From CAZRUM01 sp964603435 (GTDB lineage Bacteria > Patescibacteriota > Patescibacteriia > Magasanikbacterales > UBA922): a DNA stretch of 28,302 nucleotides. Location: assembly GCA_964603435.1 (NCBI GenBank), contig CAZRUM010000011.1, positions 1 to 28,302 on the forward strand, read 5' to 3'. Numbering within the stretch: position 1 is the stretch's first letter; the number at the start of each line of letters is the position of its first letter. Both the position numbers and the translations under genes were made by a program. Below are positions 1 to 8,385 of the stretch, in pieces. The notes beneath the pieces were generated by a model. It saw nothing but the letters and a program-made list of their open reading frames with translations. It ran no database searches and was not told the DNA's origin.

Positions 1-1653
1 AATATCAAATTTGACATGGGTCTTGATAAAAAAGCTTTTGATGTTAAAGAAAACAGAGTTTTATCTCCAGATAAATTACTTTTGGTTTTAAAAGAAATTA
101 TTCGTCTTAGTGTGACCCAAGAAGAACCAGATGATATTGACCATTTGGGAAATCGTCGTATTCGTGCAGTGGGTGAACTTGTACAAAATCGTTTCCGTGT
201 TGGTATGGCTCGTATGGAGCGTATCATCAAAGATCGTATGAGTACCTATGAACTTGAGGGTCTTGGGCCAAACAAACTTATCAATGCTCGTCCTGTGATT
301 GGAGCTGTGCATGAGTTTTTTATGAGTTCACAGTTGTCTCAGTTTATGGACCAGGTCAATCCTTTGGCAGAGCTAGAACACAAAAGAAGAATTTCTGCTT
401 TGGGACCTGGTGGTTTGTCACGTGACAGAGCGGGCTTTGAAGTTCGTGACGTGCATACTACTCATTATGGTCGTATTTGTCCGATTGCCACCCCAGAGGG
501 ACCAAATATTGGTTTGGTAGGACATTTGGCCAGTCATGCAAAAGTTAATTCTTTTGGCTTTTTGGAAACTCCATATAGAAAAATAATTCACGATGTAACA
601 AATGAAGCTCGTTTTACCGAAGGTGAGATTGCTCGTGAAGAGGTAAAAGGTATAGTAAAAGCAGAAGAAAAAATTACCAAAGAAATTGCTACAAAATTGG
701 AAAAGAAAAAAGATCTAGAAACCGTAGCAGTAAAACCTCGTGTCACAAATGAAATTGTTTATCTAAATTCTTTCCAAGAAGAAAGAATGACTACCACTAG
801 TGTTACTACAAAGACTGATGAAAATGGATTTTTATTAGAAAAAAGAATTCCAGCTCGTATCAAAGGTGAGCCGGGAATGTCTAAGCCACACAACATTGAT
901 TATATGGATGTGGCTTCCAATCAGATTTTGAGTATTGGTACTTCTCTTATTCCATTTTTAGAACATGATGATGCGACTCGTGCACTGATGGGTACAAACA
1001 TGCAGAGACAATCTGTACCTTGTATAAAACCAGATGCACCGCTTGTTGGTACTGGAGTAGAGAGAAAAGCCGCTGAAAATAGTGGACATACTATTTTGGC
1101 GGGGGACGAAGGTACTATTACTTATGTAGATGGTGCTAGAATTGAACTTACTACAAAAAAGAAAGAAGTCCTTACTTATACTTTAAATAAATTTATCCGT
1201 TCCAATGCTTCTTCTGCTATTAACCAAAAAGCCTTGGCTAATCTAGGAGACAAAGTTAAAAAAGGTGATGTCTTGGCTGATGGTCCTTCTACAGAGAATG
1301 GTGAACTTGCTTTGGGTCAGAATGTATTGGTGGCTTACATGATGTTTGATGGTTACAATTATGAAGATGCGGTTATTATTTCTGAGCGTCTAGTACAAAG
1401 AGATAAATATACTTCTGTTCATATTGATAATTGTGCTACCGATGTGCGTGACACCAAGCTTGGTCCAGAAGTTGTTACTTCAGACATTCCAAATGTTAGT
1501 GAAGAAAAATTGAAAAATTTAGATGCCGAAGGTATTGTTCGTGTCGGTGCTGAAGTTCAGTCCGGTGATATCTTGGTTGGTAAAATTACACCAAAAGGTG
1601 AAACAGAACTGTCAGCTGAAGAAAGATTACTGCGTGCAATATTTGGAGAATAG
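1..1653 (+). CDS. rpoB: RNA polymerase beta subunit, 5'-truncated by window and cut by in-frame TAG
   Basis: RpoB forms the catalytic core of RNA polymerase together with RpoC. The frame is open from base 1, so the gene starts before the window and the ATG at 16 is internal. The rifampicin-pocket region lies near bases 325-500 (SSQLSQFMDQ, then HKRRISALGPGGL); the residues matching E. coli Q513, D516, H526, S531 and L533 are all present, so no classical resistance change is seen. It is followed by THYGRICPIATPEGPNIGL and later by GYNYEDAVIISERL. The frame ends at a TAG inside the conserved AIFGE(K)ARDVRDSSL stretch, where family members have lysine. The same frame then continues open to 2595 with fully conserved RpoB sequence. 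One A-to-T change (AAG to TAG) explains this. Identity is certain; whether the stop is real is not. Confidence 0.95.
   Translation, partial: NIKFDMGLDKKAFDVKENRVLSPDKLLLVLKEIIRLSVTQEEPDDIDHLGNRRIRAVGELVQNRFRVGMARMERIIKDRMSTYELEGLGPNKLINARPVIGAVHEFFMSSQLSQFMDQVNPLAELEHKRRISALGPGGLSRDRAGFEVRDVHTTHYGRICPIATPEGPNIGLVGHLASHAKVNSFGFLETPYRKIIHDVTNEARFTEGEIAREEVKGIVKAEEKITKEIATKLEKKKDLETVAVKPRVTNEIVYLNSFQEERMTTTSVTTKTDENGFLLEKRIPARIKGEPGMSKPHNIDYMDVASNQILSIGTSLIPFLEHDDATRALMGTNMQRQSVPCIKPDAPLVGTGVERKAAENSGHTILAGDEGTITYVDGARIELTTKKKEVLTYTLNKFIRSNASSAINQKALANLGDKVKKGDVLADGPSTENGELALGQNVLVAYMMFDGYNYEDAVIISERLVQRDKYTSVHIDNCATDVRDTKLGPEVVTSDIPNVSEEKLKNLDAEGIVRVGAEVQSGDILVGKITPKGETELSAEERLLRAIFGE
1651..1653 (+). 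other. In-frame TAG interrupting rpoB
   Basis: The triplet follows AIFGE and precedes ARDVRDSSL in one continuous frame. Homologues have lysine here, so a single base change from AAG is the simplest explanation. Sequencing or assembly error, or a variant collapsed in the consensus, is more likely than a true null in an essential gene. Confidence 0.9.
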
Positions 1654-1785
1654 GCACGTGATGTTCGTGATTCATCTCTTTATTTAGAACATGGTGAACA
1701 TGGAAAAGTTATTGATATAAAAATATTTTCTGCTGAAGATGGTGATAGATTACAACCTGGTGTTACCAAAAAAGTTCAAGCTACT

Positions 1786-2595
1786 GTGGCTGACATGAGA
1801 AAACTTCAACCTGGTGACAAGATGGCTGGTCGTCATGGTAATAAAGGTGTTATTTCTCGTGTAGTGCCAGTAGAGGATATGCCGTTTTTGGAAGATGGTA
1901 CTCCAGTTGATATTATTTTATCTCCACTTGGTGTTGTTTCTCGTATGAACTTGGGACAATTGCTTGAGACTCATTTGGGCTTAGCTGCCAATGCTCTTGG
2001 TTATCGTGCAGCTACTCCAGTTCTAAATGGTATTACAGAAGATCAGATAAAAAAAGAATTAGAAACTGCTGGCTTTGAATCTCATGGTCAATCACAATTG
2101 TTTGATGGCCGTACTGGTGAAGCTTTTGATACAGAAACTACGGTTGGTTACAACTACATGTTGAAACTAAACCACATGGTAGAAGATAAAATTCACCAAA
2201 GATCAATTGGTCCTTATAGTTTAATCACTCAACAACCTTTGGGTGGTAAGGCTCAGTCTGGTGGACAGAGATTCGGAGAGATGGAAGTCTGGGCTCTAGA
2301 AGCCTATGGTGCTTCTCATACTTTGCAAGAAATCTTGACTATCAAATCCGATGATGTACCAGGTAGATCAAAAGCTTACGAAGCTATTATCAAGGGTGAA
2401 AAGATTAGTAAAGTTAATTTACCAGAATCATTCAATGTGCTTGTTCGTGAAATGAAAGGTCTGTGTTTGGATGTAGAATTGCTTGCCCAAACTGAAAGCG
2501 GTAATTATTTACCAGCCGAAGAGGTAAGAGAATTGAAACGTAAAGAAAAAGAAGCTGGAGAAAATGATTCAGAAATAGGTGTAGTAGAAGAATAA
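1786..2595 (+). CDS. rpoB: RNA polymerase beta subunit, C-terminal part after the in-frame TAG
   Basis: This is the same reading frame as the upstream rpoB part. The frame is open from 1654, directly after the TAG, and 1786 is only the first ATG. The 44 codons before that ATG encode conserved RpoB sequence, so 1786 is not a natural start. The active-site lysines are seen in GDKMAGRHGNKG just after 1800 (equivalent to E. coli K1065 and K1073). The C-terminal clamp-anchor region follows, with SGGQRFGEMEVWALEAYGA and LQEILTIKSDD. The protein ends with a charged acidic tail. It lies 42 bases before rpoC, as in the usual rpoBC operon. A natural split of RpoB is unlikely because conserved sequence would be lost between the halves. 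Confidence 0.93.
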   Translation: MADMRKLQPGDKMAGRHGNKGVISRVVPVEDMPFLEDGTPVDIILSPLGVVSRMNLGQLLETHLGLAANALGYRAATPVLNGITEDQIKKELETAGFESHGQSQLFDGRTGEAFDTETTVGYNYMLKLNHMVEDKIHQRSIGPYSLITQQPLGGKAQSGGQRFGEMEVWALEAYGASHTLQEILTIKSDDVPGRSKAYEAIIKGEKISKVNLPESFNVLVREMKGLCLDVELLAQTESGNYLPAEEVRELKRKEKEAGENDSEIGVVEE

Positions 2596-2637
2596 ATTAA
2601 CTTTTCAATTATCTAATTATCAAATAATTATAAGCTT

Positions 2638-5600
2638 ATGTCACGAGATATTCACTCTATGAACTTTGATGCGATACGTCTAAAAGTCGCATCACCTGAA
2701 GTTATCAAGAAGTGGTCTTATGGTGAGATTACCAAACCTGAGACTATTAATTATCGTACTCAAAAACCAGAAAAAGCAGGTTTATTTGCCGAAGAGATTT
2801 TTGGCCCAACCAAAGATTGGGAATGTTTTTGTGGAAAGTATAAAAAAATTCGTTACAAAGGTATTATCTGTGATAAGTGTGGGGTAGAAGTTACTCATTC
2901 TCTTGTGCGTCGTGAACGTATGGGTCATATCGAGCTAGCTGCTCCTGTTTCTCACATTTGGTTTTTGCGTTCTATTCCTTCAAAAGTTGGTTTGGTTTTG
3001 GATATGTCTATCCAGGCTTTGGAAAAGATTATTTACTTTGCCAGCTTTATTATTACTCGAGTTGATGAAGAAGGTAAAAAACAAGTTCATGATGCTTTGC
3101 GTGAGGAATTTAAGTCCAAGAAAAAACAAATTAATAAGGAGTTTGATAAGCAAGTAGCTGAAGCCAATGAAAAGAAAGAAAGTAAAAAGGTATTGGATGA
3201 ATTGGAGAAAGAAAAAGAAAGAAAAATGGAATCTCTAGAAGAGGATTTCAAGGGTGCTGAAGAGGATTTGAAAGATATGAAGATGTTGCAGATTTTGTCA
3301 GAAAATCGTTATCAGGAATTGTCTTTGCGTTTTGGTCATTTGTTTGATGCTAGTATCGGGGCCGAAGCTATTCGCAATTTGCTTGAAAAATTAAATTTGA
3401 AACAAACAATTGAAAATCTTGAGAGTGAAATTGAAAAATCAAAAGGAGCTAAACATGATCGTTTGGTTCGTCGTGTAAAACTTCTAAAAAGTTTGAATCA
3501 AAATGATATCAGACCAGAATGGATGATCATGACTTGTATCCCAGTGGTTCCACCAGATTTGCGTCCGATGGTAGCACTTGATGGTGGTCGTTTTGCTACC
3601 TCTGACTTGAATGATCTTTATCGTCGTGTTATCAATCGTAACAATCGTCTAAAGAGATTGATTGATCTGAATGCTCCGGAAGTAATTTGTCGTAATGAAA
3701 AGCGTATGTTGCAAGAAGCAGCTGACGCTTTGATTGACAACAATGCTCGAGCTAGTAAGACTGTGACCGCTTCTACTGGTCAAAAACGTCAACTACGTTC
3801 TCTCGCTGATATTCTAAAAGGTAAACAAGGTCGTTTCCGTCAGAATCTGCTTGGTAAGCGTGTAGATTATTCTGGCCGTTCTGTAATTGTAGTTGGGCCA
3901 AACTTAAATATTGATCAGTGTGGTATTCCAAAGAGAATGGCACTCGAACTTTTCAAACCATTTATCATGTCCCAAATTATCAAACGTGAATTGGCTCATA
4001 ATGTACGTAGTGCTTCTAGGTTTATCGAGACCAATGCTCCAGAAGTTTGGGATATTTTGGAAGAACTTACCAAACAAACTCGCGTCTTGTTAAATCGTGC
4101 TCCAACTTTGCATCGTTTGGGTGTTCAAGCTTTCAAACCATTGCTAGTTGAAGGTAAAGCTATTCGTTTGCATCCCCTAGTTTGTCCAGCTTTCAATGCT
4201 GACTTTGATGGAGATCAGATGGCAGTACATTTACCACTTTCCGAAGAAGCAAAATGGGAAGCAGAAAATTTAATGGCTTCTGAAAAAAATATTCTAAAAC
4301 CAGCCACAGGTGCTCCAGTGACTACTCCACAACAAGATATTGCACTTGGTTGTTATTACCTAACAAAATATGTAGAAAATGATACAGTTGAGGTTAAAAA
4401 ATATTTTGCCAATACAACTGAAGCTCGTTTTGCTTACAAAGTGCGTCGTATTTCTCTAAAGGAACGTATCAAAGTAAGATTTGGTGATTTATCTAAATTT
4501 GAAGAGGGTGAAGGTCCAATTATCGAGACTTCAATTGGTAGAGTTTTGTTCAATGAAATTTTACCAGATAAACTTCCATACTATAATGAATCTGTAACAA
4601 AAAAACATTTGGCTCAGATTATTCAACTATTACTTGAATATTATGGACAAGAAGAAACTGCTAGAGTTTTGGATAAAATGAAATCCCTTGGTTTCAAATA
4701 TGTTACAAAGTCTGGTTATTCACTTGGTATGTCTGATTTTGGTAATATTGAAGAAAAAGCTGATATTCTAGAAAAAGGCCAGGACAGAGTCCAAGAAGTT
4801 TGGGATCAATATAAAGAAGGTCTTTTGACAGACTCAGAACGTCATTCAAAGATTTTGGAAATTTGGACTGGTGTAAAAGATAAAGTAGTTTCATTCAATA
4901 AAGAAGCTATCAATAAAGACGGTTCTGTATTTGCCATGATTGATTCTGGAGCTCGTGGTTCTTGGGGGCAGCTAGGTCAGGTTATTGGTATGAAAGGTCT
5001 AGTAGCCTCTCCTTCTGGAGATATTATTGAGTTGCCGGTAAAGGGTAACTTTAAAGAAGGATTTGATGTGCTAGAGTTCTTTATTTCTTCTCATGGTACT
5101 CGTAAAGGTTTATCTGATACTGCTCTTCGTACTGCCAACGCTGGTTACTTGACTCGTCGTCTGGTAGACGTGGCCCAAGATGTGGTGGTTTTGGAAGAGG
5201 ATTGTGGAGCGACTGAAGGTGAAATATTTACCAAAACTCAATCTGAAGAAATGGGAGAAAAATTGACCGAACGTATTTTGGGTAGAATCGTGGTGGAAGA
5301 TATAAAAGGTAAAAATGGAAAAGTTCTTGTTAAAGCCGGTGAAATTATTGATGATGAAATTATTCGTCAAATCGAAGAACATGAAATTGAAGAAGCCCAC
5401 GTTCGTAGTGTTTTCAAATGTAAATTACCAAAGGGTGTGTGTCAAAATTGTTATGGTTTTGATCTTGCTCATAAAAAGCGTGTAGAAAAAGGTGTGGCAG
5501 TAGGAACTATTGCTGCTCAGTCTATTGGTGAGCCAGGTACTCAGCTTACTATGAGAACTTTCCATCTTGGTGGTGTAGCCGGTGGTGGAGATATTACACA

Positions 5601-6531
5601 AGGTTTACCTCGTGTAGAAGAACTTTTCGAAGCTCGTAATCCAAAGAGAAAAGCAGTTTTATCAGAAGTTGATGGTACGGTTGAAATTGAAGATGCTGAC
5701 GGTAAAGTAATAACCTCTCCAACAGGTAGAAAGATTTTTGAAGGTCGTCGTGGACAAAAGATTATCAAGGTTCACTTCGAAGGCATGGATGAAATTAAAA
5801 TAAGAGTGAAGAAAGCAGATGAATTGCAAGTAGAAGAAGGACAATCTGTAAAGAAAAATCAAGTATTACTTGTAAGTGGTTCATCCGGAGAAGAAGTAAG
5901 AGCTAACTATGCTGGTACTGTGGCTCGTGATGATAAATTCTTGGTATTAACTTACGAAGGCCGACATACCAAGGAATATATCATTCCTATGGGTTATAAA
6001 CTTTGGGTCAAAGATGGTGATGAAGTGAAAAAGGGTGAACAATTGACCGAGGGTTCTGTCAATTTGAAAGAACTTTATGAACTTCGTGGACGCTATGCAG
6101 TACAGAATTATATTCTAAAAGAGATCCAAGAAATCTACGCTGCTCAGGGTCAACGTTTGAATGATAAACATGTTGAAATTATCATTAAACAAATGTTCTC
6201 TCGTGTTTATGTAGAAGATCCAGGTGACACAGAGTTGCTTCCAGGTGAAGTAGTAGAAAAAGCTCAGTTGATATTTGCCAATTTGCAAGTTAAGAAAGAC
6301 AAGAAAAAAGAGGCCACTGCTCGTGAACTTTTCTTGGGTATTTCAAAAGTATCTTTGTCTACTCAAAGTTTCTTGTCAGCTGCTTCTTTCCAAGAAACTG
6401 CTAGAGTTCTTATTAATGCTGCTATTACTGGTAAAGTTGATTATCTAGCTGGTTTGAAAGAAAATGTTATCATCGGTCGTAGAATTCCAGCTGGTACTGG
6501 GTTTGTAGACAAGTCTGAAAAAAAAGTTTAA
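2638..6531 (+). CDS. rpoC: RNA polymerase beta' subunit
   Basis: RpoC carries the catalytic Mg site of RNA polymerase. This is a full-length gene of 1297 residues. The N-terminal zinc ribbon has Cys 63, 65, 78 and 81 (CFC...CDKC). A charged coiled-coil clamp segment spans about residues 150-260. The catalytic loop NADFDGDQMAVHLPLS starts at residue 520, giving Asp 522, 524 and 526. The second zinc site uses Cys 856, 928, 935 and 938. It is followed by GTIAAQSIGEPGTQLTMRTF of the bridge-helix/trigger-loop region. The start MSRDIHSMNFDAIRLKVASP is a typical RpoC N terminus. The start codon has no SD, only an AT-rich spacer. It is co-transcribed with rpoB and ends at a clear intrinsic terminator. 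Confidence 0.98.
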   Translation: MSRDIHSMNFDAIRLKVASPEVIKKWSYGEITKPETINYRTQKPEKAGLFAEEIFGPTKDWECFCGKYKKIRYKGIICDKCGVEVTHSLVRRERMGHIELAAPVSHIWFLRSIPSKVGLVLDMSIQALEKIIYFASFIITRVDEEGKKQVHDALREEFKSKKKQINKEFDKQVAEANEKKESKKVLDELEKEKERKMESLEEDFKGAEEDLKDMKMLQILSENRYQELSLRFGHLFDASIGAEAIRNLLEKLNLKQTIENLESEIEKSKGAKHDRLVRRVKLLKSLNQNDIRPEWMIMTCIPVVPPDLRPMVALDGGRFATSDLNDLYRRVINRNNRLKRLIDLNAPEVICRNEKRMLQEAADALIDNNARASKTVTASTGQKRQLRSLADILKGKQGRFRQNLLGKRVDYSGRSVIVVGPNLNIDQCGIPKRMALELFKPFIMSQIIKRELAHNVRSASRFIETNAPEVWDILEELTKQTRVLLNRAPTLHRLGVQAFKPLLVEGKAIRLHPLVCPAFNADFDGDQMAVHLPLSEEAKWEAENLMASEKNILKPATGAPVTTPQQDIALGCYYLTKYVENDTVEVKKYFANTTEARFAYKVRRISLKERIKVRFGDLSKFEEGEGPIIETSIGRVLFNEILPDKLPYYNESVTKKHLAQIIQLLLEYYGQEETARVLDKMKSLGFKYVTKSGYSLGMSDFGNIEEKADILEKGQDRVQEVWDQYKEGLLTDSERHSKILEIWTGVKDKVVSFNKEAINKDGSVFAMIDSGARGSWGQLGQVIGMKGLVASPSGDIIELPVKGNFKEGFDVLEFFISSHGTRKGLSDTALRTANAGYLTRRLVDVAQDVVVLEEDCGATEGEIFTKTQSEEMGEKLTERILGRIVVEDIKGKNGKVLVKAGEIIDDEIIRQIEEHEIEEAHVRSVFKCKLPKGVCQNCYGFDLAHKKRVEKGVAVGTIAAQSIGEPGTQLTMRTFHLGGVAGGGDITQGLPRVEELFEARNPKRKAVLSEVDGTVEIEDADGKVITSPTGRKIFEGRRGQKIIKVHFEGMDEIKIRVKKADELQVEEGQSVKKNQVLLVSGSSGEEVRANYAGTVARDDKFLVLTYEGRHTKEYIIPMGYKLWVKDGDEVKKGEQLTEGSVNLKELYELRGRYAVQNYILKEIQEIYAAQGQRLNDKHVEIIIKQMFSRVYVEDPGDTELLPGEVVEKAQLIFANLQVKKDKKKEATARELFLGISKVSLSTQSFLSAASFQETARVLINAAITGKVDYLAGLKENVIIGRRIPAGTGFVDKSEKKV

Positions 6532-6559
6532 GGTTGGTACAGAAAATAAGATAATTAAA

Positions 6560-6590
6560 AACCGTCTCTGGATTAGAGGCGGTTTTTTTA
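6560..6590 (+). terminator. Intrinsic terminator after rpoC
   Basis: A 9-bp stem (AACCGTCTC with GAGGCGGTT, one G-T pair) with a 7-nt loop is followed by seven T. It closes the rpoBC unit. Confidence 0.9.
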
Positions 6591-6607
6591 TTTTATAGTT
6601 GAGTTGT

Positions 6608-6760
6608 TGTCATTCTGACACTGACTCTGAACGGAATGAAGAGGAAGTGGAAGAATCCCTTTTTAATGAACTAACCTACAACATCAACAAAGTTTTTTTA
6701 ATAAAGAAATATTATCTCACGAAAAGGGATCCTTCATTTCTTTTAGAACTCAGGATGACA
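6608..6760. repeat. Imperfect inverted repeat downstream of rpoC
   Basis: The outer ends TGTCATTCTGA and TCAGGATGACA are inverted copies, and the inner AGAATCCCTTTT and AAAAGGGATCCT are inverted copies too. The arms span about 6608-6664 and 6722-6760. Together with the terminator and the hairpin at 6828-6858 this accounts for the gene-free stretch 6532-6895. The end words resemble dispersed TGTCATTCTGAG-type palindromic repeats that I recall from many bacterial genomes; only one copy is visible in this window. Confidence 0.7.
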
Positions 6761-6827
6761 TACTATATTGTATTTTAAATCTCTGCAAATAACTTTAAAA
6801 AAATTATTTATAAAGATGGGTGGGGAC

Positions 6828-6858
6828 GGCGGTGGGCACAAAAGTAGTGACCACCACC
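6828..6858 (-). terminator. GC-rich hairpin after lipoprotein gene
   Basis: On the minus strand, GGTGGTGGTCAC and GTGCCCACCGCC pair over 12 positions (one G-U pair, one mismatch) around a 7-nt loop, 37 bases past the stop codon. A T run occurs only further downstream, so it may be a 3'-end stabiliser rather than a simple terminator. Confidence 0.45.
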
Positions 6859-6895
6859 TCAATGAAGGATTGTTTTTGGTTGGATACTTGGTAGG

Positions 6896-7552
6896 CTAAA
6901 TGGGGTGGGTGTTGGGGTGAAGGGGGCAGTGGTAGTAGGAAGGCAGTGTTTCCACTCGTATCTTTGTGTGGTAGTTCCACTCCAGGCCGATCATTCGGCC
7001 GAAGATGTCGTAGACACAAAGAGCTGTCTGGTCTACGATCTTGTCGAGGTTGAAGTCCCATTCTTCGTGTAGGAGACGTTCCTGGCGATCGTAGGTACAA
7101 CATCTACTACCGTCGATGGTGCCACCCATACCATAGTACCACGTCTCAGTCTCGGTGGCGCTGTTGGTGTGGTAAGTGTAGACGGTGCGTCCGTCCATGG
7201 TGCGATGGTCAGAGGACCACTTGTCTTCGTGGTAATCCTGTTCTCGTATCCGCACCTTTCCATCTTCGTCGCGGATGTAGAAATTACTACTGTCGATCTT
7301 TCCGTCGCCGTTGAGATCATATTCAGCCACTTCGATTTGCCCGTAGGTATCCCTACGGTAGGTGGGAACAAGATCGAAGTGACCATCACAGTCGAAGTCC
7401 CACTTGTCACCCTTTTCGTCGTAGACGAACTGGGTGCAGGGGGAGGTGGTGGGTTCGTCGACGATTTGGGGATTGTCGACCATGATCGTTCTGCGAGCAC
7501 AGGAGGGGAGAGTGAGCACTAGGGTCAACAGAACAAGAGAGAGAACTTTCAT
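6896..7552 (-). CDS. Putative lipoprotein with Asp-rich calcium-binding-like repeats
   Basis: I do not recognise a named family. The 218-residue product starts with a hydrophobic signal peptide and a lipobox LPSC (Cys 18), so it is probably exported and lipid-anchored. At least three Asp-rich segments follow: DFDCDGHFDL, YDLNGDGKID and DFNLDKIVD. They resemble EF-hand or thrombospondin-3-like loops. Tyr- and Trp-rich strands such as ETWYYGM and DRQERLLHEEWDF separate them. The gene has about 50% GC by hand count of 7021-7080, far above its neighbours. An SD-like AGAGGT lies 5 bases before the ATG. It has its own promoter, a 150-nt leader with a palindrome and a possible leader peptide, and a 3' hairpin. 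Horizontal origin is likely; the function is unknown. Confidence 0.75.
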   Translation of the reverse strand: MKVLSLVLLTLVLTLPSCARRTIMVDNPQIVDEPTTSPCTQFVYDEKGDKWDFDCDGHFDLVPTYRRDTYGQIEVAEYDLNGDGKIDSSNFYIRDEDGKVRIREQDYHEDKWSSDHRTMDGRTVYTYHTNSATETETWYYGMGGTIDGSRCCTYDRQERLLHEEWDFNLDKIVDQTALCVYDIFGRMIGLEWNYHTKIRVETLPSYYHCPLHPNTHPI

Positions 7553-7585
7553 CGGGGACCTCTGTCTTTCCGCCCTACCAAGGGC

Positions 7586-7642
7586 TTGTCCGTGATTTGA
7601 ATTAAAGTAGAATAAATCAACTTCGTTTCAAATCACAGACAA
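7586..7642 (-). promoter_or_regulatory. Leader palindrome upstream of lipoprotein gene
   Basis: Two 16-nt arms (7586-7601 and 7627-7642) are inverted copies with one difference. Read on the minus strand the difference is a U-G pair, so all 16 positions pair in the gene's own transcript, while on the plus strand it would be a C-A mismatch. A smaller hairpin (GCCCT/AGGGC, 7572-7585) follows just before the SD. The palindrome lies between the promoter and the start codon. Confidence 0.6.
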
Positions 7643-7662
7643 AATTTGTTACAATCATTCAT
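7633..7662 (-). CDS. Possible 9-residue leader peptide
   Basis: An AAGGAG (7668-7673) sits 5 bases before this ATG, which encodes MNDCNKFCL and then TGA. The stop falls inside the 5' arm of the leader palindrome, so a ribosome translating it would melt the hairpin. An overlapping frame from the ATG at 7658 (13 codons) is an alternative. Such short frames arise by chance; the SD and the position are the only support. Confidence 0.35.
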   Translation of the reverse strand: MNDCNKFCL

Positions 7663-7708
7663 TAGTACTCCTTAAATTTAAATTGCGAAAGAACTTTATT
7701 ACAATTAA

Positions 7709-7737
7709 AATTTATCACAAAAGACCTTTTTTGTCAA
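7709..7737 (-). promoter_or_regulatory. Sigma70-type promoter of lipoprotein gene
   Basis: A perfect -35 TTGACA is followed by a 17-base spacer and TAAATT on the minus strand. The predicted start near 7702 gives a leader of about 150 nt. Confidence 0.7.
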
Positions 7738-7753
7738 GGATTAGTTTTTAATA

Positions 7754-7783
7754 AAAAATCCTCACCAATTGGTGGGGATTTTT
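7754..7783. terminator. Bidirectional terminator
   Basis: AAAAATCCTCACC and GGTGGGGATTTTT form a 13-bp stem around AATT, with a T run on both strands. It lies just past the end of the minus-strand gene at 7802-8263. Confidence 0.85.
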
Positions 7784-7801
7784 ATTTTATATAGAATTTT
7801 T

Positions 7802-8263
7802 CTATTTTATCACAAACTCGTATTCATCAACTATATTTTTTTCTCCTATATATTGATTGTCCAAAACAAGTTTTAATAAGTATGTGCCCGGTTCTAGGTC
7901 AGCAATACTAGCGTCAATTTTTAGAGGGCAAGTACAGCGAGCTGTCGTATCAGTTTGTAATATTTCTGTTATTTCCAAATGGGAACCATTGAGTTTGTAA
8001 TCAAGAGTAAAATTGTCATTGTTAGTATTGCAATAAGTATTTAGGGTGTGACTAAGTAACATGGTGCCATTGTCTATTTCTATTTTTACATTATCAGGTG
8101 AGACATCTTTGGTTTCTTCGGTGCAATATTCTAATACATAAGAAAGTTGGGAGGCTATTAGTTCTTCGTTGTTTTGGTTCGGATTGTTACGGAAATATAG
8201 GCCAATACCAATTGCTAGTGCGATTACAATTATGATCGGTAGGATGAAAGATAGTTTTTTCAT
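7802..8263 (-). CDS. Small membrane-anchored extracytoplasmic protein, unknown function
   Basis: The 153-residue product has one N-terminal hydrophobic helix (about residues 5-24, preceded by MKK) and then a soluble domain that should face outwards. The domain has four cysteines: one in LEYCTEE, one in LNTYCNTN and a CTC pair in TARCTCPLKID. These could form two disulphides. The C-terminal part, ADLEPGTYLLKLVLDNQYIG, looks like an immunoglobulin-like beta strand pair of the kind seen in small secreted proteins. The codon use is AT-rich like the core genes, and the start has no SD but has a good promoter. It is divergent from yebC. I do not recognise a family. Confidence 0.75.
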   Translation of the reverse strand: MKKLSFILPIIIVIALAIGIGLYFRNNPNQNNEELIASQLSYVLEYCTEETKDVSPDNVKIEIDNGTMLLSHTLNTYCNTNNDNFTLDYKLNGSHLEITEILQTDTTARCTCPLKIDASIADLEPGTYLLKLVLDNQYIGEKNIVDEYEFVIK

Positions 8264-8291
8264 AAAAATTTATTAAGTTAAGTAAATGTAT

Positions 8292-8319
8292 TTTATAGTA
8301 ATATAGCTGTCTAAGTCAA
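8292..8319 (-). promoter_or_regulatory. Promoter of the 7802-8263 gene
   Basis: TTGACT, a 16-base spacer and TATAAA on the minus strand, with the predicted start about 20 bases before the ATG. Confidence 0.65.
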
Positions 8320-8330
8320 ATGGGGTAAGC

Positions 8331-8359
8331 TTGATATTTAATTTAAAAAATGATAAATT
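8331..8359 (+). promoter_or_regulatory. Promoter of yebC
   Basis: TTGATA, a 17-base spacer and TAAATT, with the predicted start about 20 bases before the yebC ATG. There is no SD in this short leader. Confidence 0.6.
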
Positions 8360-8385
8360 ACCTATATTACTATTAATAAATTTAT

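Noticed and set aside
1651..1653. TAG reassigned as a sense codon
   Set aside because: ruvC, ileS and eno in this window end in TAG at the expected C termini, so TAG acts as stop.
1..2595. Split rpoB encoding two natural subunits
   Set aside because: The 44 codons between the TAG and the next ATG encode highly conserved RpoB sequence, so a natural split would lose part of the enzyme.
7169..7522. Plus-strand 117-residue frame opposite the lipoprotein gene
   Set aside because: It is a Gly/Val-rich antisense shadow without a start signal; the minus frame has a signal peptide, lipobox, SD and promoter.
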